A stretch of 42,704 nucleotides of DNA from Helicobacter valdiviensis (GTDB lineage: Bacteria; Campylobacterota; Campylobacteria; Campylobacterales; Helicobacteraceae): the NCBI RefSeq assembly GCF_003245365.1, contig NZ_NBIU01000016.1, positions 1 through 42,704 of the forward strand, read 5' to 3'. The translations under genes and the position numbers were made by a program. This document shows positions 36,184-42,704 of this stretch, one piece after another. Under the pieces are notes generated by a model. It saw only the letters and a list, made by a program, of their open reading frames with translations. It had not been told where the DNA came from and ran no database searches. Every line of letters begins with the position of its first letter. Within the stretch, counting starts at the first letter, position 1.

Positions 36184-37134
36184 TCAAGAATTAAAGACAT
36201 AGCGTTTTAACCCTTCATCAATAGAGTAAATAGGCTTATAACCTAAAATCTCTTTTGCTTTGTTTGTGTCTAGCGTTTGAGAATAGCTTATAAGCCCTAA
36301 AGCGTAATGAGTAAGAAGTGGCTCTTTGCATAATTTTAGCTTGGCACTAAGCTCACTTAAGGTTGCAAAGAATCTTAAAGTATTTAGAGAAAATGCTTTA
36401 AATTTGATATCTAAATTTAAAATCAGCCCTATTTTTTCATAAATTTGTTTTATATTTAAGGGTTCATTATTGGTAATATTAAAAATATTGTTTTCTTTAA
36501 GATTAGCATTTAGAGCTAAAAATATAGCGTGTGCGACATTTTGAGAATAAGTCACATCACATAATATCTCTTTGTTTTTTATTAGTGGTAAAAAACCTTT
36601 TTTTGCAATACGAGCAATCCTTGGAATAAGCACACTATCATATTCTCCAAATATTCCCCTAGGACGCAAGATAATGCACTTTAAAGAAGAGTTTAAGCAT
36701 TCAAGTTCGGCTAGAAATTTGGTTTTTGCATAAAAATTAACAAAATTTTTTGGGATAAAATCTTCTTTAATATTAAAACGATCGCAAAAATCAAAATACA
36801 CGCTAGAGCTTGAAATAAAAATAATCTTTGGGATTTTATAATATTTACAAGCTTTGATAATATTTTGCGTGGCTTTTACATTGTGGATATAAAAATCATT
36901 ATATGCCCCCCAAGGAGAACTTAAAGCAGCACAATGCACCACGCAATCTGCACTCTCAAAACTCTCCATAACACTTTTTTCATCACTTAATTCGCAAAAT
37001 CTAAAAGAATGGATATTTTTACCAATATCTTTATTTCTTCCTAAATTTATAGTTTGGATATTATTTTTATCTTTTAAATAATCCAAAAGACTTCTTCCAA
37101 GCCCCCCTGTTGCACCTGTAATGATAATTTTCAT
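36184..37134 (-). CDS. NAD(P)-dependent extended SDR (epimerase/3beta-HSD-like)
   Basis: 316 residues from the ATG at 37134, chosen because it overlaps the KAS III stop as ATGA; the frame extends four codons further. The cofactor loop is IITGATGGLGRSLLDYL. The catalytic set is the Ser in FISSSSVYFD and YAKTK in NFYAKTKFLAELE (about 137-149). LRPRGIFGEYDSVLIPRIAR and GYKPIYSIDEGLKR are typical of extended SDRs near OleD and 3beta-hydroxysteroid dehydrogenases. Probable role: reduction of the beta-keto product of the adjacent ketosynthase. Confidence 0.85.
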   Translation of the reverse strand: MKIIITGATGGLGRSLLDYLKDKNNIQTINLGRNKDIGKNIHSFRFCELSDEKSVMESFESADCVVHCAALSSPWGAYNDFYIHNVKATQNIIKACKYYKIPKIIFISSSSVYFDFCDRFNIKEDFIPKNFVNFYAKTKFLAELECLNSSLKCIILRPRGIFGEYDSVLIPRIARIAKKGFLPLIKNKEILCDVTYSQNVAHAIFLALNANLKENNIFNITNNEPLNIKQIYEKIGLILNLDIKFKAFSLNTLRFFATLSELSAKLKLCKEPLLTHYALGLISYSQTLDTNKAKEILGYKPIYSIDEGLKRYVFNS

Positions 37135-38105
37135 GGCTTTTCCCATATAATTAAGCCAAGTCCTAGACCCGCAGAAGTGCCAATTAGCATAATTTTATCC
37201 TTACTTTTTAAAACATTTTTATTAAAAAGTTCTTTAAGTGCAAAAGGAATAGAGGAGGCAATTTGGTTACCATGATTCTGAAAGATATTAATAATTTTTT
37301 CAGGATTGATTTTTAGCATTTTTGTCGCATGAGCTAGAGAGGAAAAACTTGCTTGATGTGGGATAATATAGGAAATTTCATTGATATTTATTTTTGCTTT
37401 TTTTAGACTTTGGGTGATAAATTTTGGCAATACTTGCATAGTAAGTTTAAAAAGTTCTTTGCCTTTCATCTCAAAAAACCCAAGTTTTTGATAGTCTTTT
37501 GTGTGTTGAGGCGGATAAAGATAACCACCTGCTTTAATTTGGCACAAATCATAACCACAAGAGTGTGTTTGAAAATCTGAAAAAACTATTCCTCCAGTTT
37601 CACTTTGTGAGATAATCATTGCACTAATGCCATCTCCGAAAATTCCAGCGGTATGGACTTTTTCCCAATCAAGTCCTAAAGAAGCTATGTCTATGCTTAC
37701 AAGTAAAATATGTTTATGTATATCTAAAAGTCTAGCACCTATATCAAAAGCACGCAACATAGAAAGACAAGTCATATTAATATCAAAAGTTTGTATAATA
37801 GGATTTGCGTTTAAAATTTTATGGATATAGGCTGCATTGTAAGGGATTGCTACTCGGTTAATAGCACTGGCACAAATAATGCATGAAATATCATTAAGGT
37901 TTAGTTTGGCAACTTGCAAAGCTTGGTTTATAGCTTTGAGTATATGGGGTTCTAAATCCTCATCTTGTTTGAAAAAATATCTTGTTTGAAGTTTGGTTGT
38001 TTTTTCTATAATTCCTGATTTAAGATTGAAATCTTTTTCTATTTTAGCATTTGTAATATTTTCTCCTAATGCAGTTCCAATTCCAGAGATATTGGCTTTA
38101 ATCAT
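37131..38105 (-). CDS. 3-oxoacyl-ACP synthase III (KAS III) family protein
   Basis: 324 residues, thiolase fold. The triad is present: Cys in FDINMTCLSMLRAFDIG (about 112), His in YIIPHQASFSSLAHA (about 249) and Asn in FQNHGNQIASSIPFAL (about 280). FGDGISAMIIS and the C-terminal MLIGTSAGLGLGLIIW are also family marks. It is not an obvious housekeeping FabH, since it sits first in a private operon with no plsX, fabD or acpP. Expected to condense two acyl units or transfer an acyl group. Ribosome binding site aagggactttcat; promoter at 38132-38137. Confidence 0.87.
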   Translation of the reverse strand: MIKANISGIGTALGENITNAKIEKDFNLKSGIIEKTTKLQTRYFFKQDEDLEPHILKAINQALQVAKLNLNDISCIICASAINRVAIPYNAAYIHKILNANPIIQTFDINMTCLSMLRAFDIGARLLDIHKHILLVSIDIASLGLDWEKVHTAGIFGDGISAMIISQSETGGIVFSDFQTHSCGYDLCQIKAGGYLYPPQHTKDYQKLGFFEMKGKELFKLTMQVLPKFITQSLKKAKININEISYIIPHQASFSSLAHATKMLKINPEKIINIFQNHGNQIASSIPFALKELFNKNVLKSKDKIMLIGTSAGLGLGLIIWEKP

Positions 38106-38131
38106 TATGAAAGTCCCTTAGAGTTTTTGCA

Positions 38132-38137
38132 ATTATA
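38132..38137 (-). promoter_or_regulatory. -10 promoter of the KAS III operon
   Basis: The minus strand reads ataTATAATtgc, with the box 26 bases before the ATG. A TTGACT lies further upstream, but at 22 bases it is too far for a standard -35. Confidence 0.6.
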
Positions 38138-38222
38138 TATTTTTTTATAAAAATTTGAAAGTCAATATGTATATAGGTTGTTGCTTTAAGATTTTACGAT
38201 TAAAGAGGGTAGGTGGGCTTTT

Positions 38223-38843
38223 CTAGCTTTTAGTAGCATAGCAGATATTTATAAAGACTAATTCTTCAAGGCTTTGTGGGTTGTTTCTCAAAGCTCTATT
38301 TAATGCAATAACTTGTTTTCTTCTTTCTATATTGTCTATATCAAAATAAAATTTTAAAGATTTAGCAAACATTTCTAAAAATATTCTTGAAACTCTACCA
38401 TTACCCTCGCGAAATGGATGTAAAAAATTAAGTTTATTCCAAAGATTTGCTAGAAGTTTTGCAGATGTTTTAATATCAATTGGAGAAGAGCTAGATAGGC
38501 AAAAGTCGTTTATGGATTTTAGCTCTTTTGTGAATATAGATTCTGCAAGACTTGAAATCTTATCACCTCGGCAAAATTGAATGATAAATTTGCTAAAATT
38601 ACCAGACAATCCTAAATCATACCTATCCTTGCCAGCCCACTCAAAAATATCTTGAAAGAGATAAAAATGTATCTCTTTGTAGTTGCTATAATTAAACTTT
38701 TTAAAATCCCAAAAGCCAATATCGCTTTTTAGCTCTTTGGCTCTAAGCTTGGTTAGCTCTCGCATTTTAATTTCTAAATTTTTGCCAGATAATCCAAGCT
38801 TATTTTGGGCTATAAAATCATAAAAATGCTTATTTGTTTGCAT
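38223..38843 (-). CDS. Fic family protein (AMP transferase)
   Basis: About 206 residues. The full Fic motif FLHPFREGNGRVSRIFLE (about 138-155) has the catalytic His and nucleotide-binding Gly-Asn-Gly-Arg, so it is predicted active in AMP transfer. The upstream flap region YLFQDIFEWAGKDRYDLG is also typical. No clear inhibitory S/TxxxE(G/N) motif was found by eye in this protein. The start is ATG 38843, inside the last codons of the ankyrin gene (14-base overlap); GTG at 38849 is an alternative. The overlap means tight co-expression with the ankyrin protein. Confidence 0.88.
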   Translation of the reverse strand: MQTNKHFYDFIAQNKLGLSGKNLEIKMRELTKLRAKELKSDIGFWDFKKFNYSNYKEIHFYLFQDIFEWAGKDRYDLGLSGNFSKFIIQFCRGDKISSLAESIFTKELKSINDFCLSSSSPIDIKTSAKLLANLWNKLNFLHPFREGNGRVSRIFLEMFAKSLKFYFDIDNIERRKQVIALNRALRNNPQSLEELVFINICYATKS

Positions 38844-39576
38844 AAGCACGCATTTGCTCTTTTAACTCCTCCCATTGATCAAGGGGCATTATTTCTCGTA
38901 TCCACTCATCAGGATCGGTTTCATAGCGATAGTCCTCTTCGCCATCCTCATTTGTGCTAGTATAGACTCCTGGCTCGTCCCAAATCTCATTTTCCCACTG
39001 CTCCATATGATTATCAAAGCCTTCTATTAGCGTCTCTACATCTCCATCGGCTTTATCAATAAGGATTTCAACTACAGGAGGCATTTCCCCATCAATAAAG
39101 CTAAGATTCCAAGCATTTAAAACAGATTGTAATATTACCATTCCATCACCATAACAAGTATCCAAAAGGCTCTCATCATCAATGTTTTCTTCAAATTGTT
39201 CTAAAATAGATTCTTTACTATCAGTTAAATAAAATGGAATATCCATTTCGCTTTCATCTTCTTCATATTCGCCATGCTCTTCTTGCCATCTCTCTTTAAT
39301 ACGATCAATCATTGTAGCTATATAAGCATTATCGTTATCATGGGCTATACTAAAGGCAGTTTCACCATCATTGTTACGGATAAAAGGATTGCAATTAATG
39401 AGCATTGCCACACCTCCATCACTGCCTAATCTTGCCGCGTGGTGAAGCAGTGTATTACCCTCTTCATCTTGCATATTTATAAATTCTTCATCATCAACAG
39501 CTAAAAAGATTTGAAGCTCTCCAATGTTGCCATTTTCCATTGCGTTTAAATAATAGCTAAAGTCTTTTTTGTCCAT
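38830..39576 (-). CDS. Ankyrin-repeat protein with very acidic C-terminal domain
   Basis: 248 residues, no signal peptide. Residues about 30-95 hold two ankyrin units: DEEGNTLLHHAARLGSDGGV and NNDGETAFSIAHDNDNAYIA. Residues about 100-248 are strongly acidic and Trp-rich (EEHGEYEEDESEMD, WENEIWDEPGVYTS), with no family recognised. It is encoded just upstream of, and overlapping, the Fic gene, the position an antitoxin or regulator takes in Fic modules such as VbhA-VbhT. An inhibitory or targeting role is inferred from order alone. Confidence 0.8.
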   Translation of the reverse strand: MDKKDFSYYLNAMENGNIGELQIFLAVDDEEFINMQDEEGNTLLHHAARLGSDGGVAMLINCNPFIRNNDGETAFSIAHDNDNAYIATMIDRIKERWQEEHGEYEEDESEMDIPFYLTDSKESILEQFEENIDDESLLDTCYGDGMVILQSVLNAWNLSFIDGEMPPVVEILIDKADGDVETLIEGFDNHMEQWENEIWDEPGVYTSTNEDGEEDYRYETDPDEWIREIMPLDQWEELKEQMRAYANK

Positions 39577-40036
39577 AGTAATTCTCTCCCTATTTATTTA
39601 AAGTGTTAAATATAAATTTGTTTTTAAAAAACACTTTATTTTACTATAAAGTTGTATTGAAAAAAATAAAGATAACCAAAAATATTAATATTAAAATATA
39701 ATCAATAATTTATATTTATGGCACTTTTAGTGTTTTATTATTTAGTTTTTAGGTATTTATTGAAGATTTTTAGTGTTTATTTAGGATGATAATATTTTTA
39801 TTAAGAGATTTTCAATAATCTAAAAATTTTGTAAATCCTAACTTGAGTTCTTCTTTATTAAAATAATAAGAAATTATTGTGTTTTTTACTAGCTTATATC
39901 GCAAGTAATTTTAAGTCTTTGCATATTTTTGCTTGTTTTATGCACTCTTTATTACTTTTTTAAATGTATTTAAATTATAATTGTGATACTTTGGCTTTGA
40001 TAGAAACATTTATTGTTTCCTTTAATTATGAAACAT
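39577..40036. other. 460-bp AT-rich spacer upstream of the ankyrin-fic operon
   Basis: No gene seen. An inverted repeat, aaagtgtt (39600-39607) and aacacttt (39630-39637), lies 24-61 bases upstream of the ankyrin ATG and could be an operator. gaaacatttat occurs twice (40003-40013 and 40030-40040) near the end of the next gene. The rest is featureless AT-rich DNA. Confidence 0.45.
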
Positions 40037-40588
40037 TTATACAAAGCTAATTCTATTTTGTTTAATCATTCTGGCACGATTGATAAGAGCATAAAGGGCT
40101 ATATCTTCATCATTATATATTTTTCCTTCAAATTCTTCATCCCCATCAAACTCAATACTTTTCCATTCTATAATCTCTGCTTTAGCATTAGTAATAAAAG
40201 AAATATATTTATCTCTTTGTTTATCGTGTTTAATACCTGCTCGCATTGGTTTAAGTGCTTCATCATACCAAATCACTTCTAGATTTTCTTCTTTGATGAT
40301 TCTTAGTGCTACTTCTTTTGTTAGATATTCTTTGATGTCTTTTCCATCGTATTTTTTTCGCATATAATTCATTTGCAACATTTTATCAATGGCTTCTTTT
40401 TCACTATCAAAAGAATAGTCAAGTTCAACACCTCCCCTTTCTCCAATATAAACAGCTTCGTATTTATTATTGTTAGGATTAAACCAAATTGTAAAATGAT
40501 ATTCTCCTGCTGTATAATCATAATCACGCCAAGTTACATAAAACAACTTTTCTTCTTTTATAATTAATTCTGCTTGTTCTCTTGTCAT
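40037..40588 (-). CDS. Immunity-like protein with internal duplication
   Basis: 183 residues, soluble. Two related halves: MTREQAELIIKEEKLFYVTW with NKYEAVYIGERGG, and LTKEVALRIIKEENLEVIWY with DKYISFITNAKAE. Each half ends in a helix. The (T)xExAxxIIKEE start and small acidic alpha/beta fold resemble Imm59-like immunity proteins, an assignment made by eye. It lies 14 bases downstream of the 128-residue gene, in a row of minus-strand toxin-tip and immunity genes. It would neutralise a contact-dependent toxin. Confidence 0.6.
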   Translation of the reverse strand: MTREQAELIIKEEKLFYVTWRDYDYTAGEYHFTIWFNPNNNKYEAVYIGERGGVELDYSFDSEKEAIDKMLQMNYMRKKYDGKDIKEYLTKEVALRIIKEENLEVIWYDEALKPMRAGIKHDKQRDKYISFITNAKAEIIEWKSIEFDGDEEFEGKIYNDEDIALYALINRARMIKQNRISFV

Positions 40589-40602
40589 TGTTTTTCCTTT
40601 GT

Positions 40603-40989
40603 TTAGTCTATAAAATCTATATTAAAATACTTACAAGTTAAAGTAATATATTCTAAATCATTATCAAAATATATGCTTATCAACATCTCTTCTTCTTTTT
40701 CAATATAGCCTATTATATCATCCCAATTATTTCTTATCAAATCGATAAAATTAGCTTCTAATTGATTAAAATTTTTACAATATGATTTTGAATGTAGTAA
40801 CTTATAATCATAAAAAATAATTTGCAAATCTTGTATATCTTTTTTTTCTGATTTAAAAAATATTTCTAAAGTTTTTTCATTCATTGCGATAGAATAAACA
40901 AAAAAGTCATTTTTTAAATCTATTTTTACATCCTTAAGATAAAATTCTCTTTTAAATAAGCTTCCATGCTTTAAATTCTCAAATTTCAT
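40603..40989 (-). CDS. Uncharacterised 128-residue protein, probable immunity gene
   Basis: Soluble alpha/beta protein: alternating strands (FYLKDVKIDLKNDFFVYSIA, TLEIFFKSEKKDIQDLQIIF) followed by a helix and a final sheet (EEEMLISIYFDNDLEYITLT). No family recognised. Its ATG overlaps the end of the shifted reading frame of the broken toxin tip as ATGAAATTTGA, which is the usual toxin-then-immunity order. This makes it the likely cognate immunity gene for the toxin remnant. Confidence 0.6.
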   Translation of the reverse strand: MKFENLKHGSLFKREFYLKDVKIDLKNDFFVYSIAMNEKTLEIFFKSEKKDIQDLQIIFYDYKLLHSKSYCKNFNQLEANFIDLIRNNWDDIIGYIEKEEEMLISIYFDNDLEYITLTCKYFNIDFID

Positions 40990-41142
40990 TATTTTGCCTT
41001 TTTAAATAATTTTCTACAATATCTAAATCTTTGATGTCTTCTTACAATGTGGTTTACCATCTAAATCATATCTGGTGAGTTTATCTTTTGTCTTTATAGA
41101 AACACTATTATATCCCTTATTTAAAGTATTTTTTATTTCCAT
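40979..41142 (-). pseudogene. Broken polymorphic-toxin tip
   Basis: Read on the minus strand from the ATG at 41142 (preceded by ggaggtaaagagcc), it gives KGYNSVSIKTKDKLTRYDLD then GKPH, a pattern common at the C-terminus of polymorphic toxins, and stops after 39 codons at 41023. Just after GKPHC, a one-base shift opens EDIKDLDIVENYLKRQNNEI, which runs to 40979 and overlaps the immunity start. So the gene appears frameshifted near 41040 and most of the toxin domain is missing. Confidence 0.6.
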
Positions 41143-41393
41143 GGCTCTTTACCTCCAAGCAAGCATATTAAAGTATTATCTTCTAAGATAGGATGCATAC
41201 AAGACGCATCAGGAGTTGCATTAATATCTTTTATTCTAGGAATAGTGATTGTTCTTTTTTTAGCCATGAAAAGCCTTGTGGGTTTTTTAAGTATGTTTTC
41301 TAGTTGCTCATCTTTAGCATAAAGAAGCTTTTCTTCTAAAGAGCAATCAAAATTTAAAGGAAAGGGTTTTAGGGTGTTTTTACTTAGAAATTT
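41133..41393 (-). pseudogene. C-terminal remnant of a second TpsA-like exoprotein
   Basis: An open frame without a start runs from the stop at 41394-41396 to a TAA at 41133. It encodes a tail with ASC-x11-C (CMHPILEDNTLIC), the same Cys-x11-Cys spacing as the end of the exoprotein at 1-3314, and a preceding IKDINA that echoes LKDINA there. It reads straight into the broken toxin tip, whose ATG overlaps its stop. Probably the end of a lost exoprotein. Confidence 0.5.
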
Positions 41394-41413
41394 TTACCAA
41401 AGTATAAATTATT

Positions 41414-41830
41414 TTAAAAACTTTTAATGGTAAGGTTAGCTTTTTCATTGTCAGCTAGTTGTAAGACCTTTTTAAAGAGTTCTATAAAATCATTACCATT
41501 GCTTGTTACAAAATAATTTGATAGGTCTGTAATATCACTACTGATATTATCACCCCAAGGTGGCATAAGCGATAAATTTTCAATATCCCAAATTATTTGT
41601 TTTGGGGTAAAATTTTTAAATTCTTTTTGTATATTTTCTAGTTCATTTAACGCTAAAGAAGCTTTTGAAAAATTTAATTTACCTTGATATACTTCATTCA
41701 TTAATATAGGGAATCTACTTCCCCGGTTTCCTTTTTCAAGATGATAAGCCACATTGCTAAAAAATGCATGTAAAAAATCACCACTGCCTATTTCATACCA
41801 AAAATCATTTATGCTAAAACCCACCATCAA
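41414..41830 (-). CDS. Imm70 family immunity protein
   Basis: 138 residues. The N-terminus VGFSINDFWYEIGSGDFLHA, then GSRFPILMNEVYQGKL (about 37-52), WDIENLSLMPPWGDNIS (about 81-97) and SDITDLSNYFVTSNG match the Imm70 immunity family by eye. It is encoded 68 bases downstream of the nuclease-like toxin tip, the usual place for its immunity partner. Imm70 proteins bind and block toxins of polymorphic systems in the cytoplasm. Confidence 0.75.
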   Translation of the reverse strand: MMVGFSINDFWYEIGSGDFLHAFFSNVAYHLEKGNRGSRFPILMNEVYQGKLNFSKASLALNELENIQKEFKNFTPKQIIWDIENLSLMPPWGDNISSDITDLSNYFVTSNGNDFIELFKKVLQLADNEKANLTIKSF

Positions 41831-41898
41831 TCTTCCTAAATTTACTTAGTTTTAAATTGAATAAGTATATCACAATTTTTTAATGCGAATTTTTTGTT

Positions 41899-42288
41899 TT
41901 ATTTTTCTTGTATTTCTTTAGAAATATTTTGTCCTCTAAAGTCTATAATGAAGATTTGTTCAGTTTTTGGTGGCAAATGTTGCAATCTTTGTTGATATTG
42001 TTTGGTAATAATATTAATTAAATTGTTTGCACTGGATGTTTTATCAAGATTATAGTTTTTAATTTCAATGCTAGAACCATTTTTGTATAAGTCTGGACGA
42101 ACAGAATGTTTTGTTCCGTATGGAACTTCATTGCCATTAAGAAAAGATTTCTGTTTTTCATAATCATGGTATAACTTTGATATATCTTCTTCAGATTCTC
42201 GCCAATGAGGTTTTTTAGGTATATTTGATATAGATATTTGTTTTATTTTGCTATCGTTTTTATTTTCATTTTCCAAATATAAAAGCAT
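41899..42288 (-). CDS. Polymorphic-toxin tip with PD-(D/E)xK-like nuclease motif, N-terminus missing
   Basis: 129 residues. GTKHSVRPDLYKNGSSIEIK (about 58-77) gives a D...E-x-K active-site pattern of restriction-endonuclease-like toxins. It is followed by NYNL, a KQYQQRLQHLPPKTEQIFII helix-strand and DFRGQNISKEI. In intact systems this domain ends a large exported protein. Here only the tip is present: upstream codons continue lysine-rich to a TAA at 42316-42318, then the pyrimidine tract. The ATG has a weak site (aaagagaaagcaaaa), so it may be an orphan cassette. Imm70 follows. Confidence 0.65.
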   Translation of the reverse strand: MLLYLENENKNDSKIKQISISNIPKKPHWRESEEDISKLYHDYEKQKSFLNGNEVPYGTKHSVRPDLYKNGSSIEIKNYNLDKTSSANNLINIITKQYQQRLQHLPPKTEQIFIIDFRGQNISKEIQEK

Positions 42289-42450
42289 TTTTGCTTTCTC
42301 TTTAATTTTTTCTATTTATCTCTTCTTTATTCTTTTCCCTCTTAATTCACTCTTATTTTTTTACTTTATCCTTTTTCTTAACTTCTCTTTCTTTTCATTT
42401 CTCCCATTATCTTTGCTTTTTTCACTCTTCTTTTCCTTTATCTATCTAAT

Positions 42451-42513
42451 CTCTTTATCTCTTTATCTCTTTATCTCTTTATCTCTTTATCTCTTTATCT
42501 CTTTATCTCTTTA
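42451..42513 (+). repeat. Octamer array ctctttat, 7 copies plus 7 bases
   Basis: Seven perfect copies and a final partial copy. On the minus strand each unit contains TAA, so every frame is stopped and the array cannot be coding there. Confidence 0.95.
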
Positions 42514-42514
42514 A

Positions 42515-42521
42515 CCCCCCC
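42515..42521 (+). repeat. C7 homopolymer
   Basis: Seven C (seven G on the minus strand), the kind of tract that slips in Helicobacter and Campylobacter phase-variable genes. It is immediately after the first octamer array. Confidence 0.9.
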
Positions 42522-42523
42522 TG

Positions 42524-42547
42524 TTTTTTTATTTATTTTTTTATTTA
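42524..42547 (+). repeat. 12-mer tttttttattta, two tandem copies
   Basis: Two perfect adjacent copies of a 12-base unit between the C7 tract and the second octamer array. Confidence 0.9.
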
Positions 42548-42560
42548 TCTTGCTTTGTTT

Positions 42561-42589
42561 ATCCTCTAATCCTCTAATCCTCTAATCCT
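42561..42589 (+). repeat. Octamer array cctctaat, 3 copies plus flanks
   Basis: Three perfect copies (42563-42586) with partial units on both sides. Confidence 0.92.
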
Positions 42590-42627
42590 TTCTCCCTTTC
42601 TCCCTTTCTCCCTTTCTCCCTTTCTCC
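42588..42627 (+). repeat. Octamer array ctttctcc, 5 copies
   Basis: Five perfect copies, directly abutting the next array. On the minus strand this unit has no stop codon. Confidence 0.95.
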
Positions 42628-42675
42628 CTTTCTATCTTTCTATCTTTCTATCTTTCTATCTTTCTATCTTTCTAT
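42628..42675 (+). repeat. Octamer array ctttctat, 6 copies
   Basis: Six perfect copies. Across unit borders it spells ATCTTTC, the heptamer tandemly repeated in Haemophilus hmw1A/hmw2A promoters, with one extra T. Confidence 0.95.
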
Positions 42676-42704
42676 GTCCCCCTTTCCTTTTCTCCTTTTT
42701 ACTC

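Larger units (their letters stand above)
42289..42704. other. 416-bp polypyrimidine tract with four octanucleotide arrays
   Basis: On the plus strand only six G and roughly 48 A were counted by eye; the rest is C and T. The tract lies upstream of the minus-strand toxin tip. Its left part (42300-42450) on the minus strand keeps short Lys/Glu-rich open stretches broken by stops; its right part is tandem repeats. It runs to the edge of the window. Confidence 0.85.

Noticed and set aside
42289-42320. Extension of the nuclease-like toxin tip upstream of its ATG
   Set aside because: The in-frame TAA at 42316-42318 closes the frame after ten lysine-rich codons, and no start or ribosome binding site was seen there.
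42248-42514. Plus-strand open frame of 88 codons rich in Phe, Leu, Ser
   Set aside because: It is open only because the tract has almost no purines; it runs through octamer repeats and lies antisense to the toxin tip.
42451-42675. Possible CRISPR array
   Set aside because: Units are 8 bp with no spacers; these are microsatellites.

Overview
The window is AT-rich, compact DNA from a Campylobacterota species, most likely an enterohepatic Helicobacter (H. pullorum / H. canadensis type). This rests on the gene blocks: purA followed by a FliJ-like and a MotE-like gene (as HP0255-HP0257 in H. pylori), and trpS next to secG-frr-pyrE-RDD (as HP1253-HP1258), plus strong TATAAT -10 boxes without clear -35 boxes. 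No rRNA, tRNA or CRISPR array was seen.

Layout. (1) 1-3314: most of a large filamentous-haemagglutinin-like (TpsA) exoprotein whose start lies left of the window, then a 677-bp non-coding stretch with a degenerate direct repeat. (2) 3992-17774: core genes: YceI, an ArgO/LysE exporter, hisZ-purA-fliJ-motE, a divergent yeiH / LysR pair, trpS, msrP-msrQ, secG-frr-pyrE-RDD, atpB and a ThiE/TenI-like gene. (3) 17843-31839: an accessory island of cytoplasmic repeat proteins (two DUF285/BspA-like proteins with ankyrin-like tails and one LRR_5 protein), several orphan proteins, and a MoxR AAA+ ATPase paired with a VWA protein. The island carries the 5' remnant of a lost paralogue and a duplicated promoter/leader. 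(4) 31877-38105: a tightly coupled five-gene operon (KAS III, SDR, metallo-beta-lactamase-fold hydrolase, F390-synthetase-like adenylating enzyme, ATP-grasp/GNAT fusion) that looks like an undescribed small-molecule pathway. (5) 38223-42288: a toxin zone: ankyrin protein overlapping a Fic protein, immunity-like genes, a broken toxin tip, the tail of a second TpsA-like exoprotein, an Imm70 protein and a nuclease-like toxin tip. (6) 42289-42704: about 416 bp of almost pure pyrimidine on the + strand, with four different adjacent octanucleotide arrays, a C7 tract and a 12-mer duplication.

The best candidates for new biology are the LRR/DUF285-MoxR-VWA island, the KAS III-to-ATP-grasp operon, and the multi-octamer tract next to the toxin remnants. 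Functions in the accessory regions are inferred from motifs and context; database searches could not be run.
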